From Deinococcus fonticola (lineage in GTDB: Bacteria > Deinococcota > Deinococci > Deinococcales > Deinococcaceae), in assembly GCF_004634215.1 (NCBI RefSeq), contig NZ_SMMH01000036.1, positions 1 through 32,000 on the forward strand: a DNA stretch of 32,000 nucleotides, in the 5' to 3' direction. The notes beneath the pieces were generated by a model. The model was not told where the DNA came from. It was given only the letters and a program-made list of their open reading frames with translations, and made no database searches. The position numbers and the translations under genes are program-made. Below, in pieces: positions 14,753 through 23,455 of the stretch (position 1 is the first letter of the stretch; each line of letters starts with the position of its first letter).

Positions 14753-15535
14753 TCAGTCGACGATGTGCGACTGCACCTGAATGTCCCCGTACACCTCGTC
14801 CTGCTGGACGCTGAACGTCCCTTCCTTCACGCCTTCGAGCAGCGCGGCGAAGTAGGTGGTCTGCTCGCCCCAGTCCTGCGTGGGAATGCCCCGGAACGTG
14901 AAGGTCTGTAGCCGCGTCCCGAAGGCCCGCAAGGCTTTCAGGGCGTCGGCCAGCGTCAGGCGTTCACGCGCCAGCAGCGGCACCTCCACCTGACGCACGG
15001 CGTTCTGCGCGGCCTTCACCAGTTTCGCCAGGCTGCCCTGCGGGTTGCGCCTGCGCTCGCGGCGCGGCAATTCCACCGGAACAGGCCGGGCGGGAATCAG
15101 GCCCGCGCGTTCCTCGCGCCTGGCCGCCAGAAAAGCCACCAGCGAATCCAGTTCTGCCAGCGCCTCCACGCCCTCCACCACTTCCTCCAGCAGTTCGTCG
15201 AGGGGATCTTCGGGGACGTCCTCGGGTTCAGGCTGGGGAAGCAGCAAGCGGGCCTTGAGGGCAATGACGTTTGCCAGCGTGGGCAGCAAGTCCGGGTGGT
15301 GATCGGCGAATGCCGCCGCACTCTCCCCCGTCACCTCCTGCACCCAGGCCAGCACCTCGCGCGTCAGACTCAGCAGCGGCACCTCGGCCGGCGTCACCTG
15401 CCCGGAACGCAGAGCGGCAGCCAGCTCCGCCAGGGAACCCTCGAACACAGGTAAACGGACACAGAAGGCGGAGGGCAGAGGGCGCAGGGGATTCTGGCCC
15501 GCTGCCCCTGGCCTTCTGCCCCCAGCCACCGTCAC
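14753..15535 (-). CDS. scpA: Segregation and condensation protein A (ScpA)
   Basis: ScpA is the kleisin subunit that bridges SMC heads in the chromosome-condensing SMC-ScpAB complex. The family N-terminus appears as VRLPVFEGSLAELAAALRSG, followed by VPLLSLTREVLAWVQ and NVIALKARLLLPQPEPED, the classic ScpA stretch before the acidic linker (DPLDELLEEVVEGVE). The C-terminal winged-helix part is shorter and divergent. The start is unclear: the GTG at 15535 adds about 24 residues that look like intergenic sequence, while a GTG at 15448 would cut into the conserved domain. ScpB is not in the window. Confidence 0.88.
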   Translation of the reverse strand: MTVAGGRRPGAAGQNPLRPLPSAFCVRLPVFEGSLAELAAALRSGQVTPAEVPLLSLTREVLAWVQEVTGESAAAFADHHPDLLPTLANVIALKARLLLPQPEPEDVPEDPLDELLEEVVEGVEALAELDSLVAFLAARREERAGLIPARPVPVELPRRERRRNPQGSLAKLVKAAQNAVRQVEVPLLARERLTLADALKALRAFGTRLQTFTFRGIPTQDWGEQTTYFAALLEGVKEGTFSVQQDEVYGDIQVQSHIVD

Positions 15536-15548
15536 AGTCTCAGCACCG

Positions 15549-15560
<12 letters not shown>
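15527..15560. repeat. Tandem 17-bp duplication at the trpS stop
   Basis: Two adjacent units, 15527-15543 and 15544-15560, differ at one position. The right unit holds the trpS stop codon and the left unit holds the GTG proposed as the scpA start. Confidence 0.8.
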
Positions 15561-16547
<987 letters not shown>

Positions 16548-16583
16548 AACCTACGGATTCTAGCGGCAGTGCAGCAGGTGTGT

Positions 16584-17120
16584 TCAGGGCGTGTTCAACA
16601 GTAACCGCCAGATCAGAGGCCAGCCCAACCACAGGTCAACACTGACCAGCACGAGCAGAGGCAGGAATAAAACCAATTCACGAATGCCAGTTAGGCCGGA
16701 CACCCCGCGCACCGCATCGCTCACATCTGCGCCAGGTTGAGGCTGATGCAGCAGTTGACTGGTGATGAAATTCCTGATCGTGTACAACCAAAGGTCAGTG
16801 CGGCACATCAGGAAGACCGTCAGGACAAGCGGACGCACACCGCCCCAGTCAAAGGCCAGAAGCGTGACCGCCAGCATTTCAGCCAGTAATCGAGTCCAGA
16901 GCGGCCCGGCCAGCGCCACAGCTACCCCGCCCCAGTCCTCAATCTGGGCGTAACGGGTAAAGGTGGTTGCCAGCACCCATTCTCCTTTCCGCCTCCCCAG
17001 CACAATAAAATTAGCGGTGTGGTCTCCCAGCAGCCGGGCCATCAGCACATGCCCAAGCTCGTGCAAGGTCACAAATAAGAAAATACCGACGATGACTTCA
17101 AATACGGTCAGCAAGAACAA
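16584..17120 (-). CDS. M50-like membrane zinc metalloprotease, putative
   Basis: The protein is strongly hydrophobic with several membrane segments. The first contains VTLHELGHVLMA, the HExxH zinc motif embedded in a membrane helix as in site-2/M50 peptidases. Later parts carry GGVAVALAGPLWTRLLAE and QPGADVSDAVRGVSGL, which resemble the NPG/DG-containing second motif. The start is uncertain: a longer frame from the ATG at 17168 overlaps the Nudix gene by 38 bases and looks like shadow sequence. TTG codons at 17120 or 17114, with GAAGG upstream, fit better. It lies immediately after the Nudix gene and probably shares its transcript. Substrate unknown. Confidence 0.68.
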   Translation of the reverse strand: MFLLTVFEVIVGIFLFVTLHELGHVLMARLLGDHTANFIVLGRRKGEWVLATTFTRYAQIEDWGGVAVALAGPLWTRLLAEMLAVTLLAFDWGGVRPLVLTVFLMCRTDLWLYTIRNFITSQLLHQPQPGADVSDAVRGVSGLTGIRELVLFLPLLVLVSVDLWLGWPLIWRLLLNTP

Positions 17121-17130
17121 GGCCTTCAGG

Positions 17131-17625
17131 TTACAGCCGTTCGTATTGCCAGTCGACGTACCGGCCATTTTCGTAGGGCATGACGCCGTGAAAGGCGCGG
17201 GGATCGTCGTCGAAGACGAGAGACAGGAAATGTTTATCGCCCTCCCAGATGGGCAGTTGACCTCCCAGAAGTTTCTCGATGGGTTCCCAGGTCAGCGTGC
17301 CTTCCGGATTTTGCGTGACCGCCTCACCTTCATACCGGTCGATAATGAAAATGAACCCCAGCCAGTCCTCGCCGTTCGGGCCAAAACCGGGCCAGTTCAC
17401 CGTGCCGCGCAAGGTCATGCTGGTCACGCTCAGGCCGGACTCCTCCAGAATCTCGCGTTTCATGCCTGCGCTGACGCTCTCACCGCGTTCCAGTTTGCCG
17501 CCTAGGCCGTTGTACTTGCCCAGGTGCTGGTCTTCCGGGCGGGCGTTGCGGTGAACAAGGAGCACGTGCTGCCGGTCTTCAGAGAGGATGTACCCGAGGG
17601 TGCCGAGAATAGGCTGGTAAGGCAT
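17131..17625 (-). CDS. Nudix hydrolase (MutT-like)
   Basis: The protein has 164 aa. A complete Nudix box is present: G43-x5-E49-x7-R57-E58-x2-E61-E62-x-G64, which binds the metal and cleaves nucleoside diphosphate-X bonds. The N-terminal LGTLGYILSEDRQHVLLVHRN and the NWPGFGPNGEDWLGFIF segment resemble the 8-oxo-dGTP diphosphatase branch, but Deinococcus has many Nudix paralogues and the substrate is not predictable. The ATG has a TAAGCT box exactly 6 bases upstream, so a leaderless message is likely. The downstream membrane protease gene begins about 10 bases after the stop. Confidence 0.92.
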   Translation of the reverse strand: MPYQPILGTLGYILSEDRQHVLLVHRNARPEDQHLGKYNGLGGKLERGESVSAGMKREILEESGLSVTSMTLRGTVNWPGFGPNGEDWLGFIFIIDRYEGEAVTQNPEGTLTWEPIEKLLGGQLPIWEGDKHFLSLVFDDDPRAFHGVMPYENGRYVDWQYERL

Positions 17626-17631
17626 ACGGGT

Positions 17632-17637
17632 AGCTTA
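17632..17637 (-). promoter_or_regulatory. -10 box (TAAGCT) of the Nudix gene
   Basis: TAAGCT on the minus strand ends 6 bases before the ATG at 17625. Confidence 0.5.
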
Positions 17638-17723
17638 TGGTGCAAAGCCGGCAGCCAAAGAAAACGGGCCGCACCGGGCAGCCCGCTGAACCTGTGTTTT
17701 CCTACAAACCATTTCCCCTCGCT

Positions 17724-18212
17724 TTACGCCGCGGGTTGTTCGCCGTTCTGTTCCTCGGCGCCCCGGCGTCCGCGCGCAGGGCGTTCGGCCTGGGCGGGTT
17801 CAGCACTCTGGGTGGGCTGGGCCGGGGTCTGGGGCGCGGCGCTGATACGGGCCAGCGTGTCGGCAAAAGCACGCAGGGCGTCGCTGCTTTCCAGTTCGGC
17901 CACGGCGCGGGCGTTCAGGGCAGCGAGTTCCTTGCGGTTGACCGTGTACTCTTCGTCGTCGAAACCCTTGAGCTGCGCCATCAGGCGGTAGGCGACGGGC
18001 GCGGTGATGGTGGCCCCCTTGCTGGTGGTGATGCTGGCGTCGCTGACGGTGTCCGTGCCGATCAGCGTCAGCCCTTCCTGACCGATCAGGGCGGCGCGGT
18101 CGCCGCGTTCTTCCATGTGGGCCGCGAGTTGCAGGAGGCTGCGCAGATCCTGCATGTGGTGGAAGAGGTCGAGGTGCTGGGTCATCAGGCCGGCTTTTTT
18201 AAGGGTATCCAT
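17724..18212 (-). CDS. Unknown protein with disordered Ala/Pro/Glu-rich tail, 162 aa
   Basis: I do not recognise the family. The first 120 residues look folded: a helical stretch HLDLFHHMQDLRSLLQLAAHMEERGD (14-39), then a beta-rich part ALIGQEGLTLIGTDTVSDASIT, and a helix ending near residue 120. The last 40 residues are rich in Ala, Pro, Gln, Glu and Arg and should be disordered. No signal peptide. Its promoter is the best in the window for a protein gene, with a palindrome in it, so the gene is probably strongly and conditionally expressed. A DNA-damage or stress role is possible in this genus, but nothing in the sequence proves it. Confidence 0.75.
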   Translation of the reverse strand: MDTLKKAGLMTQHLDLFHHMQDLRSLLQLAAHMEERGDRAALIGQEGLTLIGTDTVSDASITTSKGATITAPVAYRLMAQLKGFDDEEYTVNRKELAALNARAVAELESSDALRAFADTLARISAAPQTPAQPTQSAEPAQAERPARGRRGAEEQNGEQPAA

Positions 18213-18218
18213 ACCCGC

Positions 18219-18246
18219 ATTATTCTGTTTTTAGCAGAATTGTCAA
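18219..18246 (-). promoter_or_regulatory. Strong sigma-70 type promoter, leaderless
   Basis: On the minus strand TTGACA (18246-18241), 16 bases, then AATAAT (18224-18219), then 6 bases to the ATG at 18212. The -35 is a perfect consensus and the -10 differs at one base. Confidence 0.75.
18222..18240. promoter_or_regulatory. Palindromic operator ATTCTG-N7-CAGAAT
   Basis: A perfect 6-base inverted repeat fills the spacer between -35 and -10 and overlaps the -10. A third CAGAAT half-site lies at 18258-18263, 23 bases from the second. A repressor bound here would block RNA polymerase. It does not match the TTATG...CATAA radiation/desiccation motif. Confidence 0.6.
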
Positions 18247-18276
18247 TACGCCATATGCAGAATATTTGAGGAATAC

Positions 18277-19389
18277 TTAATTTTTGACTGTAGCGCGGCC
18301 GATCAATTTCATCTTCAACTTCACGGTTTTCCCGCCGCGCAGCACGGTCAGTGTCACCGTTTCGCCGGGCGCATGTTCGCGCACCACGTACTGAAACTCA
18401 CTGAAGTTCAGCACCCGTTCGCCGTCTACGTGCGTCACCACGTCGCCTTTTCCCTGATAATTCACAGGTTTCAGTCCCGCCCGCGCCGCCGGACTGCCCA
18501 GCGTGACCGACGTAAAAAACGCCCCCGGCGTCCTGCCCAGATCGAGGCCCTGCGCCCGCGTGGCCTTCAGGAACTCGCTGGCGGGCAGGTCGAACAGCAG
18601 GGCAGCCGGGCCGTTCAACCCCACGCCAATAATTGGGGCGTCCCTTTTCAGGCCCTTTTTCAATGCCGCAAGGCGCGTGTCGTGCGCCGCCACGGGAACA
18701 GCGAACGCCATGACATTGGCATCCGGCGACACGCGCAGGAAACTGACGACGCCGCCCACTTCACCCTTGAAGTTCAGGACGGGCGCGCCACTGTCCCCCG
18801 GCATAATCGGCGCACTCAGTTGCCACGTCCCCGGCGGAAAATCGGCCCGTCCGGCGTCGGCCTCCAGGGCCAGCAGGCGGCCCGTCTTGGCCTTCAGGAA
18901 TTCCTGGCCCCCGTTGCCGATGACCATCACCGCGTCCCCCGGATTAAACGCCCCGGCAGCCAACGGCAGAAAAGGCGTTCCTTTCGGCACCTTGACCTTC
19001 AAGACCGCCAGGTCGTGCTGATCGTCGTACCCGATGACCTGCGCTTCATAGCGCCGCCCGTCCGACATCATCACGCTGGGGTGGCGCACCTGAAAGACCA
19101 CGTGGTAGGCCGTCAGGGCCGTGCCGTCCGAACCGATCAGGAAGCCGGTACCCACGCCGTCCGTGGGTTTGCACTTCGCAGGTGGGCAATCCGCGATCAG
19201 GAAGGTGGCCGGACGCGCCCGGCGGTACTGCGCCGCCAATCCCGTCTGTTCTGGCCCGGACAGGGGCGCCCGGAGCAGCGGATTCTCGTGCCACACCCCA
19301 CTGGGCAGCACTTCTGCGCGCCCTTCCGCCTGCCCGTGGGCACTCAGGAACAGGAAACCAAACAGCAGGAAATGGCGAATTCGCGTCAT
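18277..19389 (-). CDS. Secreted trypsin-like serine protease with PDZ domain (HtrA/S1C type)
   Basis: The protein has 370 aa from the ATG at 19389, which has GGGAG 7 bases upstream and starts a signal peptide (HFLLFGFLFLSAHGQA). An in-frame extension to 19467 has no support. Triad: His96 in TAYHVV, Asp126 in HDLAVLKV and Ser200 in MPGDSGAPV. A PDZ-like C-terminal part (about 260-365) carries GSPAARAGLKPVNYQGKGDVV and the strand LTVLRGGKTVKLKMKLIG. Two cysteines (68 and 73) flank the segment before the protease core. It probably acts on misfolded or envelope proteins in the periplasm. It is smaller than DegP and more divergent than typical HtrA. Confidence 0.9.
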   Translation of the reverse strand: MTRIRHFLLFGFLFLSAHGQAEGRAEVLPSGVWHENPLLRAPLSGPEQTGLAAQYRRARPATFLIADCPPAKCKPTDGVGTGFLIGSDGTALTAYHVVFQVRHPSVMMSDGRRYEAQVIGYDDQHDLAVLKVKVPKGTPFLPLAAGAFNPGDAVMVIGNGGQEFLKAKTGRLLALEADAGRADFPPGTWQLSAPIMPGDSGAPVLNFKGEVGGVVSFLRVSPDANVMAFAVPVAAHDTRLAALKKGLKRDAPIIGVGLNGPAALLFDLPASEFLKATRAQGLDLGRTPGAFFTSVTLGSPAARAGLKPVNYQGKGDVVTHVDGERVLNFSEFQYVVREHAPGETVTLTVLRGGKTVKLKMKLIGRATVKN

Positions 19390-19441
19390 AAAGTGGCTCC
19401 CAGCCAAGCCAGAGCACAGTCTAGGCGTTCCAGAGGAGTGC

Positions 19442-19511
19442 CGTACAGTCCTGGTGTCCCCCTGCACCGTGAGCTACACCTGTACAGGGAGCACCCCTGT
19501 ACAGTGAGCAC
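19442..19511. repeat. Repeats containing the palindrome CTGTACAG upstream of a divergent gene pair
   Basis: CTGTACAGGGAGCAC (19480-19494) and CTGTACAGTGAGCAC (19497-19511) differ at one base and are 17 bases apart. Degenerate relatives occur at about 19442 and 19462. The second copy contains the -10 of the downstream gene. CTGTACAG is itself a palindrome, so this may be a tandem operator. Confidence 0.6.
19500..19505 (+). promoter_or_regulatory. -10 box (TACAGT) of the cyclotransferase-like gene
   Basis: TACAGT ends 6 bases before the ATG at 19512, and no Shine-Dalgarno sequence is present. Confidence 0.5.
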
Positions 19512-19961
19512 ATGAGTCCCCCGCTCACCCAGGTATTCGTGTATGGCACCCTGATGCCCGGCGAGAGAAATGCCCACGTCGCTCAGCGCGGCGGTCCCTT
19601 CAGCGCCCAGCCCGCCACCCTGCACGGGTACCGCCTGTTTCACCTCAGCCCGGAGAACTACCCCGGCCTGACGCCTGGAACCGAGGCCGATGCCGTGCGC
19701 GGTTACACGTTGACTTACACGCCCGCCCACTGGGAACAGGCCCTTTCCTTCCTCGACAGGCTCGAAGGCCTGCACGAAACGCCCGCCCTCTACACGCGGG
19801 AACAGGTTCAGGTGCGCCACGACGATGGACAGTTCTCGGACACCTGGGTGTACGTGTACGCCCGCCCGGAGCGCCTGAACGCCCCCGGCGTGCAATTCAT
19901 TGAAAGCGGCGACTGGCACGAAGCCACAACACGAGATCAACATGGGGAAGATCACCGCTAA
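19512..19961 (+). CDS. Gamma-glutamylcyclotransferase-like protein (AIG2/GGCT fold)
   Basis: The protein has 149 aa. [13 protein letters not shown] (8-20) is the family's substrate-binding loop, and LDRLEG carries Glu85 at the position of the catalytic acid. Later strands include VYVYARPE. Members cyclise gamma-glutamyl groups to pyroglutamate or act on related amides; small bacterial forms often have unknown substrates. It is divergent from the S1C protease gene, and repeated CTGTACAG elements lie between them. It converges on rpsO, whose terminator separates the two. Confidence 0.88.
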   Translation: MSPPLTQVFVYGTLMPGERNAHVAQRGGPFSAQPATLHGYRLFHLSPENYPGLTPGTEADAVRGYTLTYTPAHWEQALSFLDRLEGLHETPALYTREQVQVRHDDGQFSDTWVYVYARPERLNAPGVQFIESGDWHEATTRDQHGEDHR

Positions 19962-20012
19962 ACAGCCAGGGGACGCGCGCTTCACTCTTTCTACGACCTA
20001 GAACCGACAACT

Positions 20013-20036
20013 AGAAAACCGCCCCCGAAGGAGCGG
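20013..20036 (-). terminator. Rho-independent terminator of rpsO
   Basis: On the minus strand a 7-base stem (20036-20030 with 20025-20019, one G-T pair) closed by a TTCG tetraloop is followed by TTTTCT. It starts 17 bases after the rpsO stop. Confidence 0.85.
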
Positions 20037-20052
20037 CGCAGTGAACGGCAGT

Positions 20053-20328
<276 letters not shown>

Positions 20329-20403
20329 GTTTTTCCCTCTTTTTTTGAAAGTCCCGCGTCGTTTCAGCCGGAGAAGACCTCCACCGTCACGGCGGCAAAC
20401 GCG

Positions 20404-20431
20404 AGCATACCACGATCTCCCCGAAAAACAA
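20404..20431 (-). promoter_or_regulatory. Candidate rpsO promoter
   Basis: On the minus strand TTGTTT (20431-20426), 16 bases, TATGCT (20409-20404). It lies back-to-back with the tRNA-Leu promoter. Confidence 0.5.
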
Positions 20432-20440
20432 GGGGGTGAC

Positions 20441-20469
20441 TTGACAACGGTGCGCGCCGTCCCTACTAT
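20441..20469 (+). promoter_or_regulatory. tRNA-Leu promoter
   Basis: TTGACA (20441-20446), 17 bases, TACTAT (20464-20469). The spacing is ideal and the start would be about 20 bases before the tRNA. Confidence 0.85.
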
Positions 20470-20496
20470 TGCTTTCGCCCTTCAGACACTCAGGGT

Positions 20497-20581
<85 letters not shown>

Positions 20582-20588
20582 GCCGAAG

Positions 20589-20622
20589 CCGGAATCCGTA
20601 AGTGGGTTCCGGTTTCTTCTTT
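20589..20622 (+). terminator. Terminator of tRNA-Leu(GAG)
   Basis: A 9-base stem (20589-20597 with 20604-20612, one G-T pair, 6-base loop) is followed by the T-rich stretch TTTCTTCTTT. Confidence 0.75.
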
Positions 20623-20713
20623 AGATCGTGGACTATGGAAAGGTTCCCTTTTCCAGATTCAGCTGCCCAGCAGCCGGCCACTTCTTTTGCTCCGCGCTTC
20701 CCAGCCACCTCCC

Positions 20714-20741
20714 TTGCCTTTTTCTCGTCTTGTGCTATCTT
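20714..20741 (+). promoter_or_regulatory. SRP RNA promoter
   Basis: TTGCCT (20714-20719), 16 bases, TATCTT (20736-20741). The expected start at about 20748 coincides with the first base of the RNA stem. Confidence 0.7.
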
Positions 20742-20748
20742 CCTTGAC

Positions 20749-20850
<102 letters not shown>

Positions 20851-20862
20851 TTTTCTTTTGCC

Positions 20863-20898
20863 AAAAATCTGGGGACGCCGCTTATTCAGGGCGTCCCC
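20863..20898 (-). terminator. Rho-independent terminator of the 123-aa/52-aa gene pair
   Basis: On the minus strand a perfect 9-base GC-rich stem (20898-20890 with 20879-20871, 10-base loop) is followed by AGATTTTT. It begins 14 bases after the stop at 20912. Confidence 0.85.
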
Positions 20899-20911
20899 GG
20901 TGTGTTCAGTC

Positions 20912-21070
20912 TTACAGGGCGAGTTTCTCGACGGGGGTCAGGGCGACCCGGCGGCGGGCCACGTGGATTTCACGTTCGGTGTAGGTGTGGGTGTAAGCAC
21001 TGAAACGTTCCTGGCCAAGGTGATACTGCTTCGGGAAAAGGAGTTGGAAGAAGGCAAGCAGTCTCTTCAT
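20912..21070 (-). CDS. Small basic protein, 52 aa, unknown
   Basis: It starts MKRLLAFFQLLFPKQYH, with a short hydrophobic/basic N-terminal helix, then AYTHTYTEREIHVARRR and ends ALTPVEKLAL. I do not know a family. Support for a real gene: a strong terminator follows the stop directly, and it sits just downstream of another minus-strand gene. GAGGG lies close before the ATG at 21070; a GTG at 21103 would add 11 residues. The N-terminus could bind the membrane surface. Expression as the second gene of a two-gene transcript is inferred. Confidence 0.6.
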   Translation of the reverse strand: MKRLLAFFQLLFPKQYHLGQERFSAYTHTYTEREIHVARRRVALTPVEKLAL

Positions 21071-21137
21071 GCCCTCATGGTGCCGGGCGTTCGTCAGGGC
21101 CACGTCCTGCGGCTGTCAGGAAGACGTGCGCCAGACC

Positions 21138-21509
21138 TTACCGGGTTTTGGGAAGCAGCACCAGCGCCTGCGTTTCCCTGACCTGCGCCAGTTCTTTCAG
21201 CAGTTCGGCGTCCAGGTCTCCGGCCTGCGCCAGTGCTTCGGCTTTCTTCTTGTCGATGCTGGCCACCTCCAGCGCGGCCACGTCGCCGAACACCTCGCGG
21301 AAGCGCTCCAGAGGGTACTCGACGCGGCGCGAGACTTTCAGAACCGCGCGGTACAACTCCGTTTCCGCGTGCCCACCGCCTTCCAGCGCCGCCTTGATGT
21401 GCCGGCCCAGTTCTTCCTTCTCGGTTTCCAGGCCCTGAATGGTGTCGCGCAGGGTGGCGTAGCGCTCCAGCAGTTCCTCAAGCGTGGGGGGCGTTTCCGG
21501 GTCAGTCAC
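21138..21509 (-). CDS. Coiled-coil hypothetical protein, 123 aa
   Basis: The N-terminal half is a predicted coiled coil ([33 protein letters not shown], about 10-42). A conserved-looking block follows, [25 protein letters not shown], and then [21 protein letters not shown]. The block recalls small phage-type proteins described near recombination genes, but I cannot place it with confidence. It starts with a GTG and a TATCCT box lies exactly 6 bases upstream, back-to-back with the carbonic anhydrase promoter. It is probably co-transcribed with the 52-aa gene. Confidence 0.72.
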   Translation of the reverse strand: MTDPETPPTLEELLERYATLRDTIQGLETEKEELGRHIKAALEGGGHAETELYRAVLKVSRRVEYPLERFREVFGDVAALEVASIDKKKAEALAQAGDLDAELLKELAQVRETQALVLLPKTR

Positions 21510-21515
21510 GCCCTC

Positions 21516-21538
21516 AGGATAATGCGGGCCGTTACCAT
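21516..21538. promoter_or_regulatory. Back-to-back leaderless promoters
   Basis: On the minus strand TATCCT (21521-21516) ends 6 bases before the GTG at 21509. On the plus strand TACCAT (21533-21538) ends 6 bases before the ATG at 21545. The two start codons are only about 35 bases apart, so the promoters must share space. Confidence 0.55.
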
Positions 21539-21544
21539 GCAGTG

Positions 21545-22273
21545 ATGACTGACGAAGCGCACCCGGAACTGCTGCCCCTGGATCTGCAACGCCGCCTGCT
21601 GGACGCCATCCGTCGCGGGGCCAGCATGGAGGACATCGCCGACCTGAAAGCCTCGAGCGTAAGCACCCCCGAAGCGGCTATTCAGGCCCTCAAGGACGGC
21701 AACGCCCGTTTTTTCAGCGGGAACGCCAGCCGCCCGGAACTGGGCGCCAACGAACGCCGGGCGCAGATCATCGGGCAGACACCCTTCGCCGCCGTGCTGG
21801 CGTGCAGTGACAGCCGCGTTCCGGTGGAACTGGTGTTCGATCAGGGCCTGGGACAATTGTTCGTGGTGCGCGTGGCGGGCAACGTCGTGGGCGAATCAGG
21901 GCTGGGCACGCTGGAGTACGCCATCAAGCACCTGGATGTTCACCTGGTGATGGTGATGGGGCACGAGGGATGCGGCGCCGTCGCGGCGGCCCTGCGCCCC
22001 CCGGAAGTGAATGCCCAGGAACCGGTGCACCTCCAAAGCCTCATCGGAAAAATCCGGCCCAGCGTGCAGCACCTCCCCACCATCCGCGACAAGAAAGCCC
22101 GCATGCGCGAGGCTGTCCTGAACAATGTGCGCCACCAGGTTCACGTGCTGCGGCAGCAAGCGGTGATCCGTGAAGCCGAGGAAAGCGGACGCATCAAGGT
22201 CATCGGCGGCTTCTACGAGATCGGCAGCGGCGCCGTGGACTTCCTGGTGGAGGCAGAAGAGTTGACCCCGTGA
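21545..22273 (+). CDS. Beta-class carbonic anhydrase
   Basis: It interconverts CO2 and bicarbonate, supplying bicarbonate for carboxylases such as acetyl-CoA carboxylase. The protein has 242 aa. Zinc ligands and the catalytic pair are visible: Cys87, Asp89 and Arg91 in ACSDSR, and His140 and Cys143 in [13 protein letters not shown] and [12 protein letters not shown] are also family-typical. The first 40 residues are an extra N-terminal segment. The ATG at 21545 is chosen over the GTG immediately before it because the TACCAT box lies 6 bases from it. It converges on the nitroreductase gene. Confidence 0.95.
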   Translation: MTDEAHPELLPLDLQRRLLDAIRRGASMEDIADLKASSVSTPEAAIQALKDGNARFFSGNASRPELGANERRAQIIGQTPFAAVLACSDSRVPVELVFDQGLGQLFVVRVAGNVVGESGLGTLEYAIKHLDVHLVMVMGHEGCGAVAAALRPPEVNAQEPVHLQSLIGKIRPSVQHLPTIRDKKARMREAVLNNVRHQVHVLRQQAVIREAEESGRIKVIGGFYEIGSGAVDFLVEAEELTP

Positions 22274-22298
22274 ACGCGGTGAACCTGCCGGATGAGCC

Positions 22299-23120
22299 TC
22301 ATTTCTCCTGCGCCGCAGGTACGGCGGTATCCAGCGAGGCCGGCAGAAAACCGCTTTTTTGCAGCGCGGCCAGCAGCCGTGTCGATTCCGGCCCGAAGGC
22401 GTCCGGGTCGTCCTCGCAAGGGCTGGTGTAAAACTGCGCCAGGGACGTGATCCCCCCCTGCTCGCACAGGGCTTTCAGGCGTGGCGTGGACATGTACCGC
22501 TGCCAGCCGCTGACTTCACGCTCACGGTAGATGTCCTCCAGTTCGGGTGTGTCGGCGACGCGGTAAATCTCGTCATGCACAAAGGCGCGCAGCGGCAACC
22601 GGTCGCGCTTGCCGAGGTGCTCGTCCGGCACGCCCACCACGATGGTCGTCACGGGAAGACAAGTTTCCGGCAGCCCCAGCAACTCCGCGATCTCGCCCAT
22701 GGCGTACAGCGTGGTGCCCATATAGCAGATGCCGTAACCCCGCGCCTCGAAGCCCAGAACCACGCTCTGCGAGAGCAGCATGGCATCGAACGCCGCCACG
22801 TGATAGCCCAGGAAGTTGTTGAAGTTGTCGCGCGCCCCGCGCAGTTTCAACCACGCCCGCGTGCGGTTCCAGTCGGCACAGAAGGTCACGACCAGCGGCG
22901 CCTGAAGAATGAAGTCCTGTTCACCGTGCAGTTCGTAAAGGCGGCGCCTGCGCTCCGGGTCACGTGTCAGCACCAGCGAGTAGCTGTTCAGATTGCCCGA
23001 AGACGACGTGCCGACAATGGCCTCCCGCAGCACCTCGTCGATGACCGCCTGGGGAATCTCGTCCGGTTTGAAGCGCCGAATGGAACGGTGCCCCACCAGT
23101 ACCTCCGCCACAGTTTGCAT
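22299..23120 (-). CDS. NfsA-like FMN nitroreductase family protein
   Basis: An NAD(P)H-dependent FMN enzyme of 273 aa. The N-terminal VLVGHRSIRRFKPDEIPQ is the FMN-phosphate binding motif (H-R-S-I-R). SSSGNLNSYSLVL and GARDNFNNFLGYHVAAFDAMLLSQS form the core and dimer helices. GYGICYMGTTLYAMGEIAELLGLP matches the NfsA/Frp type. The C-terminal extension (about 200-273) with REREVSGWQRYMS also fits that group. The physiological substrate is open (quinones, nitro compounds or flavin). A TATGAT box lies 6 bases before the ATG. Confidence 0.92.
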   Translation of the reverse strand: MQTVAEVLVGHRSIRRFKPDEIPQAVIDEVLREAIVGTSSSGNLNSYSLVLTRDPERRRRLYELHGEQDFILQAPLVVTFCADWNRTRAWLKLRGARDNFNNFLGYHVAAFDAMLLSQSVVLGFEARGYGICYMGTTLYAMGEIAELLGLPETCLPVTTIVVGVPDEHLGKRDRLPLRAFVHDEIYRVADTPELEDIYREREVSGWQRYMSTPRLKALCEQGGITSLAQFYTSPCEDDPDAFGPESTRLLAALQKSGFLPASLDTAVPAAQEK

Positions 23121-23455
23121 GGCCTGATCATACGGGAGCCGCTGCGCCAGCCTGGAGGCGTGACAGTCCGCTTGAGACGAGAAAAGGGGAGCGAAGCGGT
23201 ATTCCAGCGCCAGAAGACGACCCTTCGTTTGTCAACTTGAACGCGTGACGGTACGGGAATCAGAAACGCATTGGCCTGGGCTGTGCGTGCTGGCGGCGCT
23301 GGGCGGAGACTGCTTGCTGCGCTTTTATCTCCCGCCTGTGGTGGTGGGCGTATGCAGACCCGGCAGCGAATCTGCCCCTCCACTCAGGTCAAGCAGCCAA
23401 GGGCGCACTGAACACAACTGCGTCTTATCCTATTTTCCCTATCCCCGCTCCCCAG
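23121..23455. other. Intergenic region, 335 bases
   Basis: Apart from the nitroreductase promoter at the left end I see no gene, terminator or clear repeat. An open frame on the plus strand from 23245 runs antisense into the peptidase gene and has no start signal. Confidence 0.6.
23127..23132 (-). promoter_or_regulatory. -10 box (TATGAT) of the nitroreductase gene
   Basis: TATGAT on the minus strand ends 6 bases before the ATG at 23120. No Shine-Dalgarno sequence is present. Confidence 0.55.

Noticed and set aside
18222..18240. Radiation/desiccation response motif (DdrO site) upstream of the 162-aa gene
   Set aside because: The palindrome ATTCTG-N7-CAGAAT does not fit the TTATG-N7-CATAA pattern.
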